The notes beneath the pieces were generated by a model. The model was not told the DNA's origin and did not search any database. It saw only the letters and a program-made list of their open reading frames with translations. A stretch of DNA of 64,000 bases from NCBI GenBank assembly GCA_963748315.1, contig CAVVIK010000005.1:310001-374000 (forward strand), read 5' to 3'. Origin of the DNA: DASPHG01 sp963748315. GTDB taxonomy: Bacteria > Actinomycetota > Thermoleophilia > Solirubrobacterales > Thermoleophilaceae. Below are positions 1-8,536 of this stretch, piece after piece (position 1 is the first letter of the stretch; each line of letters starts with the position of its first letter). The translations under genes and the position numbers were made by a program.

Positions 1-216
1 ACGCAGGCGGTCGACGCCCAGCCAGACGAAGCGGTTCATGTGGCGGTCGACGACGGCCCGGTCCTGCTCGTTGAGCAGGAGCTGGTCGTCCATGATCGAG
101 ACGTCAGCGTTCGGTGCGGCCGCCGCTCCGGCGGGGAGCAGCAGCATCGCGAGGGCGATCAGCAGCGCGATCGGCATCAGGTAGGACAACTCACGAGGGC
201 GGCGCAAGTCGCGCAC
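1..216 (-). CDS. Secreted glycoside hydrolase-like protein, N-terminal part only
   Basis: Only the first ~72 codons lie in the window; the gene runs off the left edge. A GTG at 216 gives an n-region with several Arg, then a hydrophobic Leu/Ala stretch and an Ala-rich cleavage region, so this is a Sec signal peptide; the ATG at 177 is the alternative start. The mature start (NADVSIMDDQLLL, then a VWLGVDRLR segment) matches the layout of the complete gene at 26992-28587, where a short strand and an Asp-rich segment lead into a clan-A TIM barrel. I infer a paralogue of that protein. It is divergent from the DUF389 gene. The catalytic part is not visible, so the enzyme assignment is tentative. 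Confidence 0.5.
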   Translation of the reverse strand, partial: MRDLRRPRELSYLMPIALLIALAMLLLPAGAAAAPNADVSIMDDQLLLNEQDRAVVDRHMNRFVWLGVDRLR

Positions 217-232
217 CGTAGCTACGGAGCTC

Positions 233-244
233 TACCCTCGCGTC
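233..244 (+). promoter_or_regulatory. Leaderless promoter of the DUF389 gene
   Basis: A TACCCT box (233-238) lies exactly 6 bases before the GTG start at 245, and there is no Shine-Dalgarno sequence. The transcript should begin at or next to the start codon. Confidence 0.5.
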
Positions 245-1372
245 GTGGTCCACCTGCGGATCGTCGCGCCGAGTGACAAGTCGGAGAAGGCGCTCGAGCT
301 GCTCTGCGCCCACGGTTCGGTCTCGAACGTGATCTTCCTGAAGGGCCGCCCGCCGGCCGGACGGCGACGTGATCCTGTGCGATGTGGCGCGCGAGGACGC
401 GAGCGTGATCCTCGGGGACCTGCGCGAGCTCGGGATCCCGCGCGTCGGCTCGATTTCGCTCGAGTACGTCGACACCCAGCATCTCGGAAGCTGCTGAGCG
501 CGCGGAGCGGTTCGCGCCCGGAACGCCGTCGGATGCCGTCGATCTGGGAGCAGGTCGAGGCGAGCACCTCCGAGAACGTCGAGCTGTCGGGCAACTTCGT
601 CGCGTTCATGGTGCTCGCGGTCCTGATCGCGACGGCCGGGATCTTCCTCGACTCGCCGATCCTGATCATCGGGGCGATGGTCGTCGGTCCGGAGTTCGGG
701 CCACTCGGCGGGCTGTGCGTCGCCCTGGTGGAGAAGCGTGGCAAGCTGGCGCTTCGATCGCTGAACGCACTGGCCGTCGGGTTCCCGGTCGCGATCACGG
801 TTGGCTTCCTCGTCTCGCTGGCGATCAAGGAGCTCGGCCTGGCCCCGAACGACTTCTCCCTCGACGGCCGCGAGTTCACCGAGTTCATCACCCATCCGGA
901 CTTCTTCTCGTTCTTCGTGGCCTTCCTGGCGGGCTGCGCGGGCGTCCTCTCCCTTACATCGACCAAGTCCGGTGCGCTGATCGGGGTCCTGATCTCCGTG
1001 ACCACGATCCCCGCGGCCGCGGGGATCGGCCTGGCCGCGGCCTACGGCGATGCGGATGAGTGGCGCGGAGCGATGGCCCAGCTATCGGTGAACCTCACGA
1101 TGATCGTGCTGGCCGGCGTGGGCACGCTCTACATCCAGCGGCTGCTGTACCGGCGGCGGCGGATCAGGCACCTGAGCGACCCGGCGCGCGAGAAGGCCGG
1201 CCTGCCGGTGGGGCGCAGCGTGCGCTCAGACCTCGAGCCGAGGGATGACCAGATGTCGACCTTCGTGCGCACGCGCGAGATGACCTCGTCGGTGAACTCG
1301 GACGTCGTGGCGTGGCCGCCCAGGTCGGGCGTCCTCACGCCGGTCGCGGTCGCCTCGAGCACGGACTCGTAG
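245..1372 (+). CDS. DUF389 family membrane protein (frameshifted N-terminal domain)
   Basis: The N-terminal cytoplasmic domain is followed by several hydrophobic segments (about residues 115-310) with the family core LSGNFVAFMVLAVLIA and GAMVVGPEFGPL. Function is unknown; the family is often proposed to be a transporter. The reading frame is open throughout, but residues ~35-100 read as Arg-rich nonsense. The sensible sequence (GDVILCDVAREDASVIL, then ISEAAERAERFAPG) sits in the other frames. Three one-base insertions near 346, 480 and 541 restore the frame after three bases. The C-terminal 80 codons overlap the convergent dehydrogenase gene antisense, so the true stop is probably near 1245 and lost by another indel. 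Confidence 0.75.
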   Translation: MVHLRIVAPSDKSEKALELLCAHGSVSNVIFLKGRPPAGRRRDPVRCGARGRERDPRGPARARDPARRLDFARVRRHPASRKLLSARSGSRPERRRMPSIWEQVEASTSENVELSGNFVAFMVLAVLIATAGIFLDSPILIIGAMVVGPEFGPLGGLCVALVEKRGKLALRSLNALAVGFPVAITVGFLVSLAIKELGLAPNDFSLDGREFTEFITHPDFFSFFVAFLAGCAGVLSLTSTKSGALIGVLISVTTIPAAAGIGLAAAYGDADEWRGAMAQLSVNLTMIVLAGVGTLYIQRLLYRRRRIRHLSDPAREKAGLPVGRSVRSDLEPRDDQMSTFVRTREMTSSVNSDVVAWPPRSGVLTPVAVASSTDS

Positions 1373-2322
1373 ATGGCGCGCGACGCAAGGTCGGCCTGCG
1401 GGCGCCCCGCCTCCGCCACGTAGTGGAGCAGCGCCGCGGCGGCCATGATCATCGCCATCGGGTTCGCGATGTTCTTGCCGAGCAGCGCGGGCGCCGTGCC
1501 GTGCGGAGCCTCCGCCATGACGACCTTCGGCTCGTACTCCTCATCGAAGGACAGGAGAACCGACTCCGCGCCGGCGATCGAGCCGAACAGCGGCAGCACG
1601 AAGTCGGACAGGCAGTCGCCGTCGCGGTTGAGCGCGGGGATGACCAGTGGCGCGTCGGCCGCGCCGGACACGAGCCCCGCGTAGGTCGCGTCGATCAGCA
1701 CTGGGGAGTAGGGGACCTCGGGATGACGCTCGGCGGCGTCGTCGAGCTCTTCCTTGAGCATCCCCTCGTAGACCGGGCTGACGGTCCATTTCGGCCCGCC
1801 GTAGACGCGACCGTGGATCTTCTTCGCGGTGCGGAAGCTGTACTCGGCGACGGCCTTGCAGATCGAGCGCGAGATGCGCTCGGTGCGGTAGGCGATCTCG
1901 TCGCCATCTTCGTCCTCGCGCCACTGCTTCGCCCCGTACGCATCGCCGACCGCCATCCGCACGACCGCGATCGGGTAGTGCACGCCGGCCACCGGCGTCA
2001 CGCCGGGGATGCGGCGGCCCGTGCGGATGATCACCTTGCCGTCGATCTCCTCGCGCAGGATCCGGTTCGGGCTCCCGACGTCATCCGCGCCCTCCGGCGT
2101 GATCGTCGCGGCCTTCAGGCCGAACCGCGATTCCCGCATCGCGTTCGCCGCCTCCGTGACGACATCGTTCTGCGTACTGCGCCGGTTGTCGAGCGACAGG
2201 TCGAAGCGCTCGAACTCGACCGGCACCTGCGTCACGCCCGGGTCGAGCACCCGCAGCGCCTGATCGAGCAGCTCCTGGCCCGTCTCGTCGCCGTCGAGGA
2301 CGGTGATCTTCAGGTCGTCCAT
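1129..2322 (-). CDS. Isocitrate/isopropylmalate dehydrogenase family protein
   Basis: This is an NAD(P)-dependent beta-decarboxylating dehydrogenase. Visible family features are the N-terminal nucleotide-fold strand (ITVLDGDETGQELL, a variant of the usual GDGIGPE), TPEG, an Arg-rich substrate region, YGGPKW near the catalytic Lys, the metal-binding Asp segment DATYAGLVSG, and the cofactor motif APHGTAPALLGKNIANP. The general layout resembles homodimeric type II isocitrate dehydrogenases, but substrate and cofactor cannot be fixed from sequence alone. The start is the ATG at 2322 giving MDDLKITVLDGDE. The last ~35 residues are Arg-rich and antisense to the DUF389 gene; the protein likely really ends near 1249. 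Confidence 0.8.
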   Translation of the reverse strand: MDDLKITVLDGDETGQELLDQALRVLDPGVTQVPVEFERFDLSLDNRRSTQNDVVTEAANAMRESRFGLKAATITPEGADDVGSPNRILREEIDGKVIIRTGRRIPGVTPVAGVHYPIAVVRMAVGDAYGAKQWREDEDGDEIAYRTERISRSICKAVAEYSFRTAKKIHGRVYGGPKWTVSPVYEGMLKEELDDAAERHPEVPYSPVLIDATYAGLVSGAADAPLVIPALNRDGDCLSDFVLPLFGSIAGAESVLLSFDEEYEPKVVMAEAPHGTAPALLGKNIANPMAMIMAAAALLHYVAEAGRPQADLASRAIYESVLEATATGVRTPDLGGHATTSEFTDEVISRVRTKVDIWSSLGSRSERTLRPTGRPAFSRAGSLRCLIRRRRYSSRWM

Positions 2323-2372
2323 CGGCGTCCACTCTAGATCGTTGGCCGCCGCCCCGGGTATCCAACCTCTCC

Positions 2373-2570
2373 ATGCCCGTGACCTGTTATCCAACCTGTG
2401 GCTCCACCGTCTACTCGGCGGCGGGGCACTCGACGCGGGACGAATGCGAGCACTGCGGGAACGAACTCCCGCCAATGGCCAGCTCGGTCCGGCGGGCGAT
2501 ACCGCGCGGGGCGTACCTCTCGGCGCTTGGCGGCTTCTTGCGAAGGACAGGCCGCGCCCAGCGCGCGTGG
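2373..2570 (+). CDS. Small zinc-ribbon protein, C-terminus unresolved
   Basis: An ATG at 2373 opens a frame with two Cys pairs, CYPTC at residues 5-9 and CEHC at residues 26-29, each followed by Gly, which is typical of a small zinc ribbon. Function is unknown. The frame has no stop until 2993 and would run antisense through the HD gene, so only the part up to 2570 is listed. A lost stop due to an indel is likely. It is divergent from the dehydrogenase gene, and a TATCCA box lies 8 bases upstream of the ATG. It may also be a chance frame, but the paired Cys spacing argues for a real gene. Confidence 0.35.
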
Positions 2571-3135
2571 CTACTTCGACAGCCCGAGCTCGTCGGCGCG
2601 CTCCTCCATCGCGGCGATCACGAACGCGACGTGCTCGTCGAACTCGACGCCGAGGTCCTCGGCGCCCTCGCGCACCTCGTCGCGGTTCACACCGGCGGCG
2701 AAGCTGGGTTGCTTCAGCTTCTTCTTGACGGACTTCGGCGCGAGGCCGTGGATCCCCGTGGGGCGAACGAGCGCGCAGGCGGCGATGAAGCCCGACAGCT
2801 CATCGACCGCGTAGAGCGTCTTCGCCATCTTCGTCTCGCGCGGGACGCCGAGAAAGGTCGCGTGGCCCGCGACCGCGTCGATCAGCTCCTGCGGGTAGCC
2901 CTTCTCCTCGAACAGCTTCAGCGCGTGCCGCGGGTGGCCGGTGCCGAGGTCCGGGATAGCGGTCGTAGTCGAGGTCGTGGAGGAGGCCGGTGACGGCGTA
3001 CATCTCCTCGTCCTCGCCCCACTTGCGCGCGTACGCGACCATCGCCGCCTCGACGCCGAGAAGGTGCTTGCGCAGCGAATCGGAGGCAACCCACTCCTCG
3101 ACGAGAGCCCACGCTTCCTGGCGAGTCGGTTGCAC
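2571..3135 (-). CDS. HD-domain phosphohydrolase-like protein (frameshifted)
   Basis: The product belongs to the HD superfamily of metal-dependent phosphohydrolases. Residues ~25-60 carry VEAAMVAYARKWG and the HD signature LLHDLDYDRYP, followed by GHPRHALKLFEEKGYP and AVAGHATFLG with further metal-ligand His. The first ~65 residues are in one frame and the rest in another. The break is at 2951-2955, where one extra G in the CCCGG run splits the DRYP-DLGTGHP junction. The start is the GTG at 3135 with a TAGCTT box 7 bases upstream. The substrate is unknown. It is divergent from murA with overlapping promoters. Confidence 0.75.
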
Positions 3136-3148
3136 CGTTGAGAAGCTA
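3136..3148 (-). promoter_or_regulatory. Leaderless promoter of the HD-domain gene
   Basis: TAGCTT (3148-3143 on the minus strand) is followed by 7 bases and the GTG start at 3135, with no Shine-Dalgarno. It is back to back with the murA promoter, about 14 bases away. Confidence 0.45.
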
Positions 3149-3162
3149 GCGGAACGGACCGG

Positions 3163-3174
3163 TACCCTCGCCTC
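3163..3174 (+). promoter_or_regulatory. Leaderless promoter of murA
   Basis: TACCCT (3163-3168) stands 6 bases before the GTG start of murA. The spacing and box are the same as at the DUF389 and ispG genes. Confidence 0.5.
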
Positions 3175-4479
3175 GTGCAGAAGTTCGTCATCGAGGGCGG
3201 ACGGCCGCTCTCCGGGACGGTCGTGCCGGCCGGAAACAAGAACGGCGCGCTGCCCGCGCTCGCCGCCTCGCTCTTGACCGAGCAGGAGGTCGTCGTGCGC
3301 AACGTTCCACGCATCGGCGACGTCGACACGATGCTCGCTCTGCTCGAGCGGCTGGGCGTCCGGGTCGATTGGCGCGACGAGCACGTCGTTTCCCTCAAGG
3401 CCGACAACCTGACCGGCAACGAGGTCGATCGCATGCTGTCCGAGCGCATCCGCGCGTCGTTCCTCTGCGCGGGGCCGTTGCTCGCGCGCCTGGGCCGGGT
3501 GCAGATGCCGCCGCCCGGCGGTGACGTCATCGGCCGGCGCCGGCTCGACCCGCACCTTGACGCCTTCCGCGCGCTCGGCGCCGTCGTCGAGTCGACGCGC
3601 TCCGCCTACACGATCGTCGCCCCGCCCGGCGGCCTGCGCGCATGCGATTTCTTCATGGACGAGCCATCGGTGATGGGCACCGAGAACGCCCTGATGGCGG
3701 CCGCGCTCACTCCGGGCACCACGGTCATCCACAACGCAGCGTCCGAGCCACACGTCCAGGACCTCGCGCGGATGCTGCTCCAGATGGGAGCCAAGATCGA
3801 GGGCATTGGCTCGAACGTGCTGATCATCGAGGGCCAGGCCGAGCTCGGCGGCGCCGACTACACGGTCGGGCCCGACTACATCGAGGTCGGAAGCTTCGTC
3901 GCGCTCGCGGCGGTCACCGGCGGCGAGCTCCGCATCAAGGACGTCAATACGGACGACCTGCGGATGACCAGGATCATCTTCGCGCGCCTCGGCTGCCAGA
4001 TGGAGTTCGACGGCGACGACCTGATCGTGCCCGCCGGGCAGCGGCTGCGGGTCGAGAACGACGAGGGCGACGCGATCGCGAAGATCGACGACGGTCCCTG
4101 GCCGGCGTTCCCGGCCGACCTCACGAGCATCGCGCTGGCGCTCGCCACCCAGTCCGATGGGCTCGTCTTGATCTTCGAGAAGATGTTCGAGAACCGCTTG
4201 TTCTTCGTGGACAAGCTCGTCTCCATGGGCGCTCGGGTTCTGCTTTGCGACCCCCACAGGGCGGTCGTCAGCGGCCCGAGCCGGCTTCACGGCGAGAAGA
4301 TGGAGAGCCCCGACATCCGCGCCGGCATGGCCATGCTCATCGCGGCGCTGTGTGCGGAGGGGCGCTCGGAGATTGGGAACATCCGTCAGATCGACCGCGG
4401 CTACGAGCGCATCGACGATCGGCTGCGGGCGCTTGGGGCGCAGATCGAGCGCGTCCAGACGGAAAAAGTTCCTGCCTAG
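3175..4479 (+). CDS. murA: UDP-N-acetylglucosamine 1-carboxyvinyltransferase
   Basis: MurA transfers enolpyruvate from PEP to UDP-GlcNAc, the first committed step of peptidoglycan synthesis, in the cytoplasm. The 434 residues match the family length. Visible motifs are the N-terminal AGNKNGALP with the Lys/Asn pair that binds substrate, PSVMGTENALMAAAL, and a C-terminal FENRLFFVDKL. The catalytic loop reads PPGGDVIGRR, so the usual Cys is Asp117. This change is known in Mycobacterium tuberculosis MurA, where it prevents fosfomycin attack. The gene is 12 bases before hisZ and may be cotranscribed with the histidine operon. Confidence 0.95.
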   Translation: MQKFVIEGGRPLSGTVVPAGNKNGALPALAASLLTEQEVVVRNVPRIGDVDTMLALLERLGVRVDWRDEHVVSLKADNLTGNEVDRMLSERIRASFLCAGPLLARLGRVQMPPPGGDVIGRRRLDPHLDAFRALGAVVESTRSAYTIVAPPGGLRACDFFMDEPSVMGTENALMAAALTPGTTVIHNAASEPHVQDLARMLLQMGAKIEGIGSNVLIIEGQAELGGADYTVGPDYIEVGSFVALAAVTGGELRIKDVNTDDLRMTRIIFARLGCQMEFDGDDLIVPAGQRLRVENDEGDAIAKIDDGPWPAFPADLTSIALALATQSDGLVLIFEKMFENRLFFVDKLVSMGARVLLCDPHRAVVSGPSRLHGEKMESPDIRAGMAMLIAALCAEGRSEIGNIRQIDRGYERIDDRLRALGAQIERVQTEKVPA

Positions 4480-4491
4480 CGGGGGCCGCAC

Positions 4492-5457
4492 ATGATCCAT
4501 CCGATTCCGCCCGGCACGCGCGACGTGCTGCCCGACGAGATGCGCGAGCTGAGGGCGCTCTCGGCCCGCCTGCGCGACCTGTTCGAGGCCGCGGGCTACG
4601 GCGAGGTGCGCACGCCCGCGCTCGAATACGAGGATGTCTTGCGCCGCGGCGACGAGCGCGCGGCCAGCGCGCCGTTCCGGCTCTTCGACGAGCAGGGGCG
4701 CGTGCTCGTGCTGCGCTCGGACATGACGATCCCGATCGCGCGCCTGGTGGCGAGCCGCTACGCGGACGCCGAGCCGCCGCTGCGCTTCTCCTACTTCCAG
4801 CACGCCTACCGCGCGCCCGAGCGCGCCCGCACCTCGACGGAGTTCCTCCAGGGCGGGATCGAGTTGATCGGCGCGCCTGGCACTGCCGGCGATGTCGAGG
4901 TGCTCGCGCTGACGGCGGAGAGCCTTGCGGCTGTCGGCCTGCGCCGTCACCGGATCGGCGTCGGCGACGGCGGCCTCTACCGCACGCTCCTGGCCGAGCT
5001 GGACGTCGCCGAGGACGAACGCATGCCGCTGCTCGAGCTCCTCACCGAGCGCCGCTACGTCGAGCTCGAGGCGTACATCGAGCGGCTGGGCCTGTCGCAG
5101 TCCGCGCGCGACGTCCTGATCGAGCTACCGCGCGTCCGCGGCGGGGCCGACGTGCTCGAGCACGACGCCGGGCCGGCCGCAGCGGCCGTGGAGGGGCTGC
5201 GTGCGCTGCACGCCGGGCTCGAGGAACGGGGGATCGCGGACCGCGTGATCTTCGACCTCGGCCTCGTGCGCGAGCTCGACTACTACACGGGCGCGGTGTT
5301 CGAGGTGTACGACCCGGCGGTCGGCTTCGCCCTCGGCGGTGGCGGCCGCTACGACGGGCTGCTCGGGAGATACGGCCGCGACCTGCCGGCGTGCGGGCTC
5401 GCGCTCGACCTGCAGGCCGTGCACACGGCGCAGGCGGAGGAGGAGCGACTGACGTGA
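4492..5457 (+). CDS. hisZ: ATP phosphoribosyltransferase regulatory subunit HisZ
   Basis: HisZ is a catalytically inactive relative of histidyl-tRNA synthetase that pairs with short-form HisG to make ATP phosphoribosyltransferase. The protein (321 residues) begins with IPPGTRDVLPDE, a class II synthetase opening. It keeps the motif 2 region (LRSDMTIPIAR and FSYFQHAYR) and LDYYTGAVFEVY, but lacks the C-terminal anticodon-binding domain of HisS. Its position directly before a 210-residue HisG supports HisZ rather than HisS. It overlaps hisG by four bases (GTGA). Confidence 0.92.
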   Translation: MIHPIPPGTRDVLPDEMRELRALSARLRDLFEAAGYGEVRTPALEYEDVLRRGDERAASAPFRLFDEQGRVLVLRSDMTIPIARLVASRYADAEPPLRFSYFQHAYRAPERARTSTEFLQGGIELIGAPGTAGDVEVLALTAESLAAVGLRRHRIGVGDGGLYRTLLAELDVAEDERMPLLELLTERRYVELEAYIERLGLSQSARDVLIELPRVRGGADVLEHDAGPAAAAVEGLRALHAGLEERGIADRVIFDLGLVRELDYYTGAVFEVYDPAVGFALGGGGRYDGLLGRYGRDLPACGLALDLQAVHTAQAEEERLT

Positions 5458-6086
5458 GCGAGCGCCTCACCATCGCCGTGCCGCGCGGAAACCTCTTCGC
5501 GGACACGCTCGACCTGCTGGACCGCCTCGCAATCGACACCGCCGAGGTGCGCTCGAACGACCGCAAGCTGCTCTTCGCGGACGCGGGCATCGTCACGATG
5601 CGCCCGAGCGACGTGCCGACCTATGTGGAGCACGGCGCCGCTGACCTCGGGATCGTCGGCAAGGACGTGCTCACCGAGCAGTCCGACCGGGACGTCTACG
5701 AGCTCGTCGACCTCGGATACGGGACCTGCCGCATGGTCGTCGCCGCGCGCGAGGGCGACGACAGCCTGGACGAGTCGCAGCGCCGGCTCGGCGTCGCCCG
5801 GATCGCGACCAAGTATCCGCGCACCGCGGCGTCCTACTTCGCCGAGACCGGCCGCCACGCCGAGATCGTCGAGGTGAAGGGCTCCGTGGAGCTCGCGCCG
5901 CTGACCGGGATGGTCGACGCGATCGTCGACCTCTCGGACACCGGCACGACACTGCGCGAGAACCACCTGGTCGAGCTGGAGGAGCTGTTCGTGTCGACGG
6001 CGCGGCTGATCGCGAACCCCGTCGCGCACAAGCTGAAGGCCGACGCGATCGACGACCTCGTCGCGCGCGTACGGGAGAAATCATGA
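5454..6086 (+). CDS. hisG: ATP phosphoribosyltransferase, short form
   Basis: HisG catalyses the first step of histidine synthesis, joining ATP and PRPP to give phosphoribosyl-ATP. At ~210 residues it is the short form, without the C-terminal regulatory domain, so it needs HisZ. Recognisable parts are the start LTIAVPRGNLF, the segment GAADLGIVGKDVL, and the PRPP-binding loop around DAIVDLSDTGTTLREN. The GTG start at 5454 overlaps the hisZ stop, and the stop overlaps the hisD ATG, so translation is coupled through the operon. Confidence 0.95.
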   Translation: MSERLTIAVPRGNLFADTLDLLDRLAIDTAEVRSNDRKLLFADAGIVTMRPSDVPTYVEHGAADLGIVGKDVLTEQSDRDVYELVDLGYGTCRMVVAAREGDDSLDESQRRLGVARIATKYPRTAASYFAETGRHAEIVEVKGSVELAPLTGMVDAIVDLSDTGTTLRENHLVELEELFVSTARLIANPVAHKLKADAIDDLVARVREKS

Positions 6087-7347
6087 AGCTGCGCGTCACA
6101 CGCCTCGGCAAGGACGCGACGGCCGACGAGGTCCGCGCACTCGTGCCGAAGCCGCGGGCGGTCGAGGACGATGTGCGGGCAATCCTCGACGATGTGCGCC
6201 GCGACGGCGACGCGGCGGTGCGGCGCCTGACCGCAAAGTTCGACCACGCCGAGATTGCGCCGGACGAACTGCGCGTCCCGGTCGCGGACATCGACGAGGC
6301 CGTAACACTGATCGAGTCGGACGTCCGCGCGGCGCTGCGCCAGGCGGCGCGGAACGTGCGGGCGACGGCTGAGGCCCAGCTCCGAGAGCCGCTCGACGTC
6401 GAGCTGAAGGACGGCCAGCACATCGAGATAGTCGAACCGCCCGTGCGGCGCGCGGCGGCATACGTGCCCGCGGGCAGGGCGCCGTACCCATCTACCGTGG
6501 TGATGTGCGCGGTCACGGCGCGCGCCGCCGGGGTGGACAACTTCGTAGTTTGCGCACCCCCCGGCCCCGAGGGCCGGGCACATCCGGTGATCCTTGCCGC
6601 ATGCGCGCTGTGCGGCGTGAACGAGGTCTACAGAATGGGCGGTGCCCAGGCGATCGCCGCGCTGGCGTACGGGACCGAGACGGTCCCGCGTGTCGATGTG
6701 ATCGTCGGACCCGGGAACGCGTACGTGACCGAGGCCAAGCGTCAGGTCGCGGGGGTGGTGGGGATCGACGGGCTGGCCGGCCCAAGCGAGCTCGTGGTCG
6801 TCGCGACCGAGGGCGCCGACCCGGAGCTGGTCGCCCTCGACCTGCTCGCGCAGTCGGAGCACGGCGAGGACAGCCTGCTGGCGCTCGTCTCGCCGGAGGC
6901 AGGGCTTCTCGACGCCGTCGAGCAGGCGGTGGCGCAGCTCGCAGCGGAACTGCCGAGCGTCACGGCCGCTCCACTCGCGCTCGTGCAGGCTGCTGACGCG
7001 CGCGCGGCGGTTCGGCTAGCCGATGAGATCGCGCCGGAGCACCTCGAGCTCGTCGGCGCGGATGTGGAAGCGCTCAAGGACAAGGTCCGCAGCGCCGGAT
7101 GCCTTTTCCTCGGGCGGCCAGCAGCGGAACCGCGTTCGGCGACTACATCGCCGGCTCGAACCACGTGCTCCCCACGGGCGGGGCGGCGCGCTTCACCAGC
7201 GGGCTCTCGGTCGCCACCTTCCGCCGCAGGATGGCGCGGGTATCGTTGTCGGACGAGGCGGCTCGCGCCCTGGCGCCGCTCGGCGCCGCCCTCGCGCGTG
7301 CGGAAGGCTTCCCTGTCCACGGCGAATCCATGGAGCGCCGCGCATGA
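6083..7347 (+). CDS. hisD: Histidinol dehydrogenase (one frameshift)
   Basis: HisD performs the last two oxidations from histidinol to histidine with NAD and zinc. Family motifs are RAAAYVPAGRAPYPSTVVM, RMGGAQAIAALAYGT, VGPGNAYVTEAKR, GPSELVVVA, SEHGEDS and the substrate-binding EIAPEHLEL. The frame breaks near 7115: up to CLFLG is in one frame, and GTAFGDYIAGSNHVLPTGG to the stop at 7347 is in another, consistent with one missing base. Because the enzyme is needed for histidine synthesis and the rest is perfectly conserved, a sequencing deletion is more likely than decay. The stop overlaps the hisB ATG. Confidence 0.93.
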
Positions 7348-7931
7348 CCCGATTCGCAGAAATCTCGCGCCAGACGAACGAGACCGACATTCGGCTCCAG
7401 CTCACCCTGGACGGACGCGGCGAGGGGCAGAGGACGACCGGCATCGGGTTCTTCGACCACATGCTGGACGCGCTCGCGCGGCACGGCGGGCTTGACCTGG
7501 ACATCGCCGCGACCGGCGATCTAGAGACCGGCTCTCACCACACAGTCGAGGACGTGGGCATCGTGTTCGGCCAGGCGCTGGACGAGGCGCTGGGCGACCG
7601 CGGGGGCATCAACCGCTTCGGCCAGGCGACCGTGCCGATGGACGAGGCGCGCGCGACCGCGGTCATCGACGTCTCCGGCCGGCCCCTGTGTGTATTCGAG
7701 GGCGACCTGCCCGCGGGGGCGATCGAGGGCTTCGACACGGACCTCGCCGAGGAGTTCCTGCGCGCGATCGCCGGCGCGGCCAAGCTGACGCTGCACGTGC
7801 AGATCGAAGCGGGCACGAACGCGCACCACATGGTCGAGGCGGCCTTCAAGGCGTTCGCGCGGGCGCTGCGCGCTGCGGTCGAGGTCGAGCCGGGCGCGTC
7901 GGACATCCCGTCCACGAAGGGCCTCCTGTGA
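7344..7931 (+). CDS. hisB: Imidazoleglycerol-phosphate dehydratase
   Basis: HisB dehydrates imidazoleglycerol phosphate to imidazole-acetol phosphate. This is the single-domain form (195 residues), without the phosphatase domain found in enterobacteria. The manganese-binding His-rich motifs GIGFFDHMLDALARHG, SHHTVEDVGI and TNAHHMVEAAFKAFARAL are all present, as is the C-terminal STKGLL. Start and stop overlap hisD and hisH by four bases each. Confidence 0.97.
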   Translation: MTRFAEISRQTNETDIRLQLTLDGRGEGQRTTGIGFFDHMLDALARHGGLDLDIAATGDLETGSHHTVEDVGIVFGQALDEALGDRGGINRFGQATVPMDEARATAVIDVSGRPLCVFEGDLPAGAIEGFDTDLAEEFLRAIAGAAKLTLHVQIEAGTNAHHMVEAAFKAFARALRAAVEVEPGASDIPSTKGLL

Positions 7932-8536
7932 TCGCCGTACTCGACTACGGCATGGGCAACCTGCGCTCCGTCGAGAAGGCGCTCGAGCGCGCGGGCGCGG
8001 ACGTCGAGGTCACGCGCGATGCTGACCGGATCCGCGCCGCGCGCGGGCTCGTGCTACCCGGCGTGGGCGCGTTCCCGAAGGCGATGGAGTCCGTGCGGGA
8101 GCTCGGCTTCGACGAGCTGATGCGCGCGCACGTAGACGCGGGCAAGCCCGCGCTCGGGATCTGCCTCGGCATGCAGCTCCTGTTCGAGTCGAGCTCCGAG
8201 CTGGGCGGAGCGGAGGGGCTCGGGCTGCTCGAGGGCGACGTCGCGGAGCTCGACGCGCCCGGGCTCAAGGTGCCGCACATCGGTTGGAACGAGGTGGCCT
8301 GGACGAACGGCACGCCGGTCGCGGAAGGCATCTCGAACCCGGCGGCCTTCTACCACGTGCACTCGTTCGCGCCCCGCCCCGCGAAGGCCGGGGACGTGCT
8401 CGGGCGCTCCACCTACGGCGCCGAGTTCGCGAGCGTCGTCGGCCGCGGGAACGTGTTCGGCGTGCAGTTCCACCCCGAGAAGTCCGGGCCCGACGGGCTC
8501 GCGCTGCTGCGCAACTTCGTGCGCCTCGCGGCGTGA
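7928..8536 (+). CDS. hisH: Imidazole glycerol phosphate synthase, glutaminase subunit
   Basis: HisH releases ammonia from glutamine and passes it through the HisF barrel. It is a class I glutamine amidotransferase: the nucleophile Cys is in LGICLGMQLLFE (about residue 80), and the His/Glu pair is in VFGVQFHPEKS near the C-terminus. The N-terminus DYGMGNLRSVEKAL is typical. The GTG start at 7928 overlaps the hisB stop, and the stop overlaps the hisA GTG. Confidence 0.97.
   Translation: MIAVLDYGMGNLRSVEKALERAGADVEVTRDADRIRAARGLVLPGVGAFPKAMESVRELGFDELMRAHVDAGKPALGICLGMQLLFESSSELGGAEGLGLLEGDVAELDAPGLKVPHIGWNEVAWTNGTPVAEGISNPAAFYHVHSFAPRPAKAGDVLGRSTYGAEFASVVGRGNVFGVQFHPEKSGPDGLALLRNFVRLAA

Noticed and set aside
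1312..2337. Long open frame of ~340 codons on the plus strand
   Set aside because: It is the mirror of the dehydrogenase gene; the composition is His/Arg/Asp-rich without any motif, as usual for antisense frames at this GC content.
2800..4950. Long minus-strand frame of ~716 codons across murA and hisZ
   Set aside because: Only its last part (to ~2955) is the HD protein. The rest is antisense to murA and hisZ, which have full motif support.
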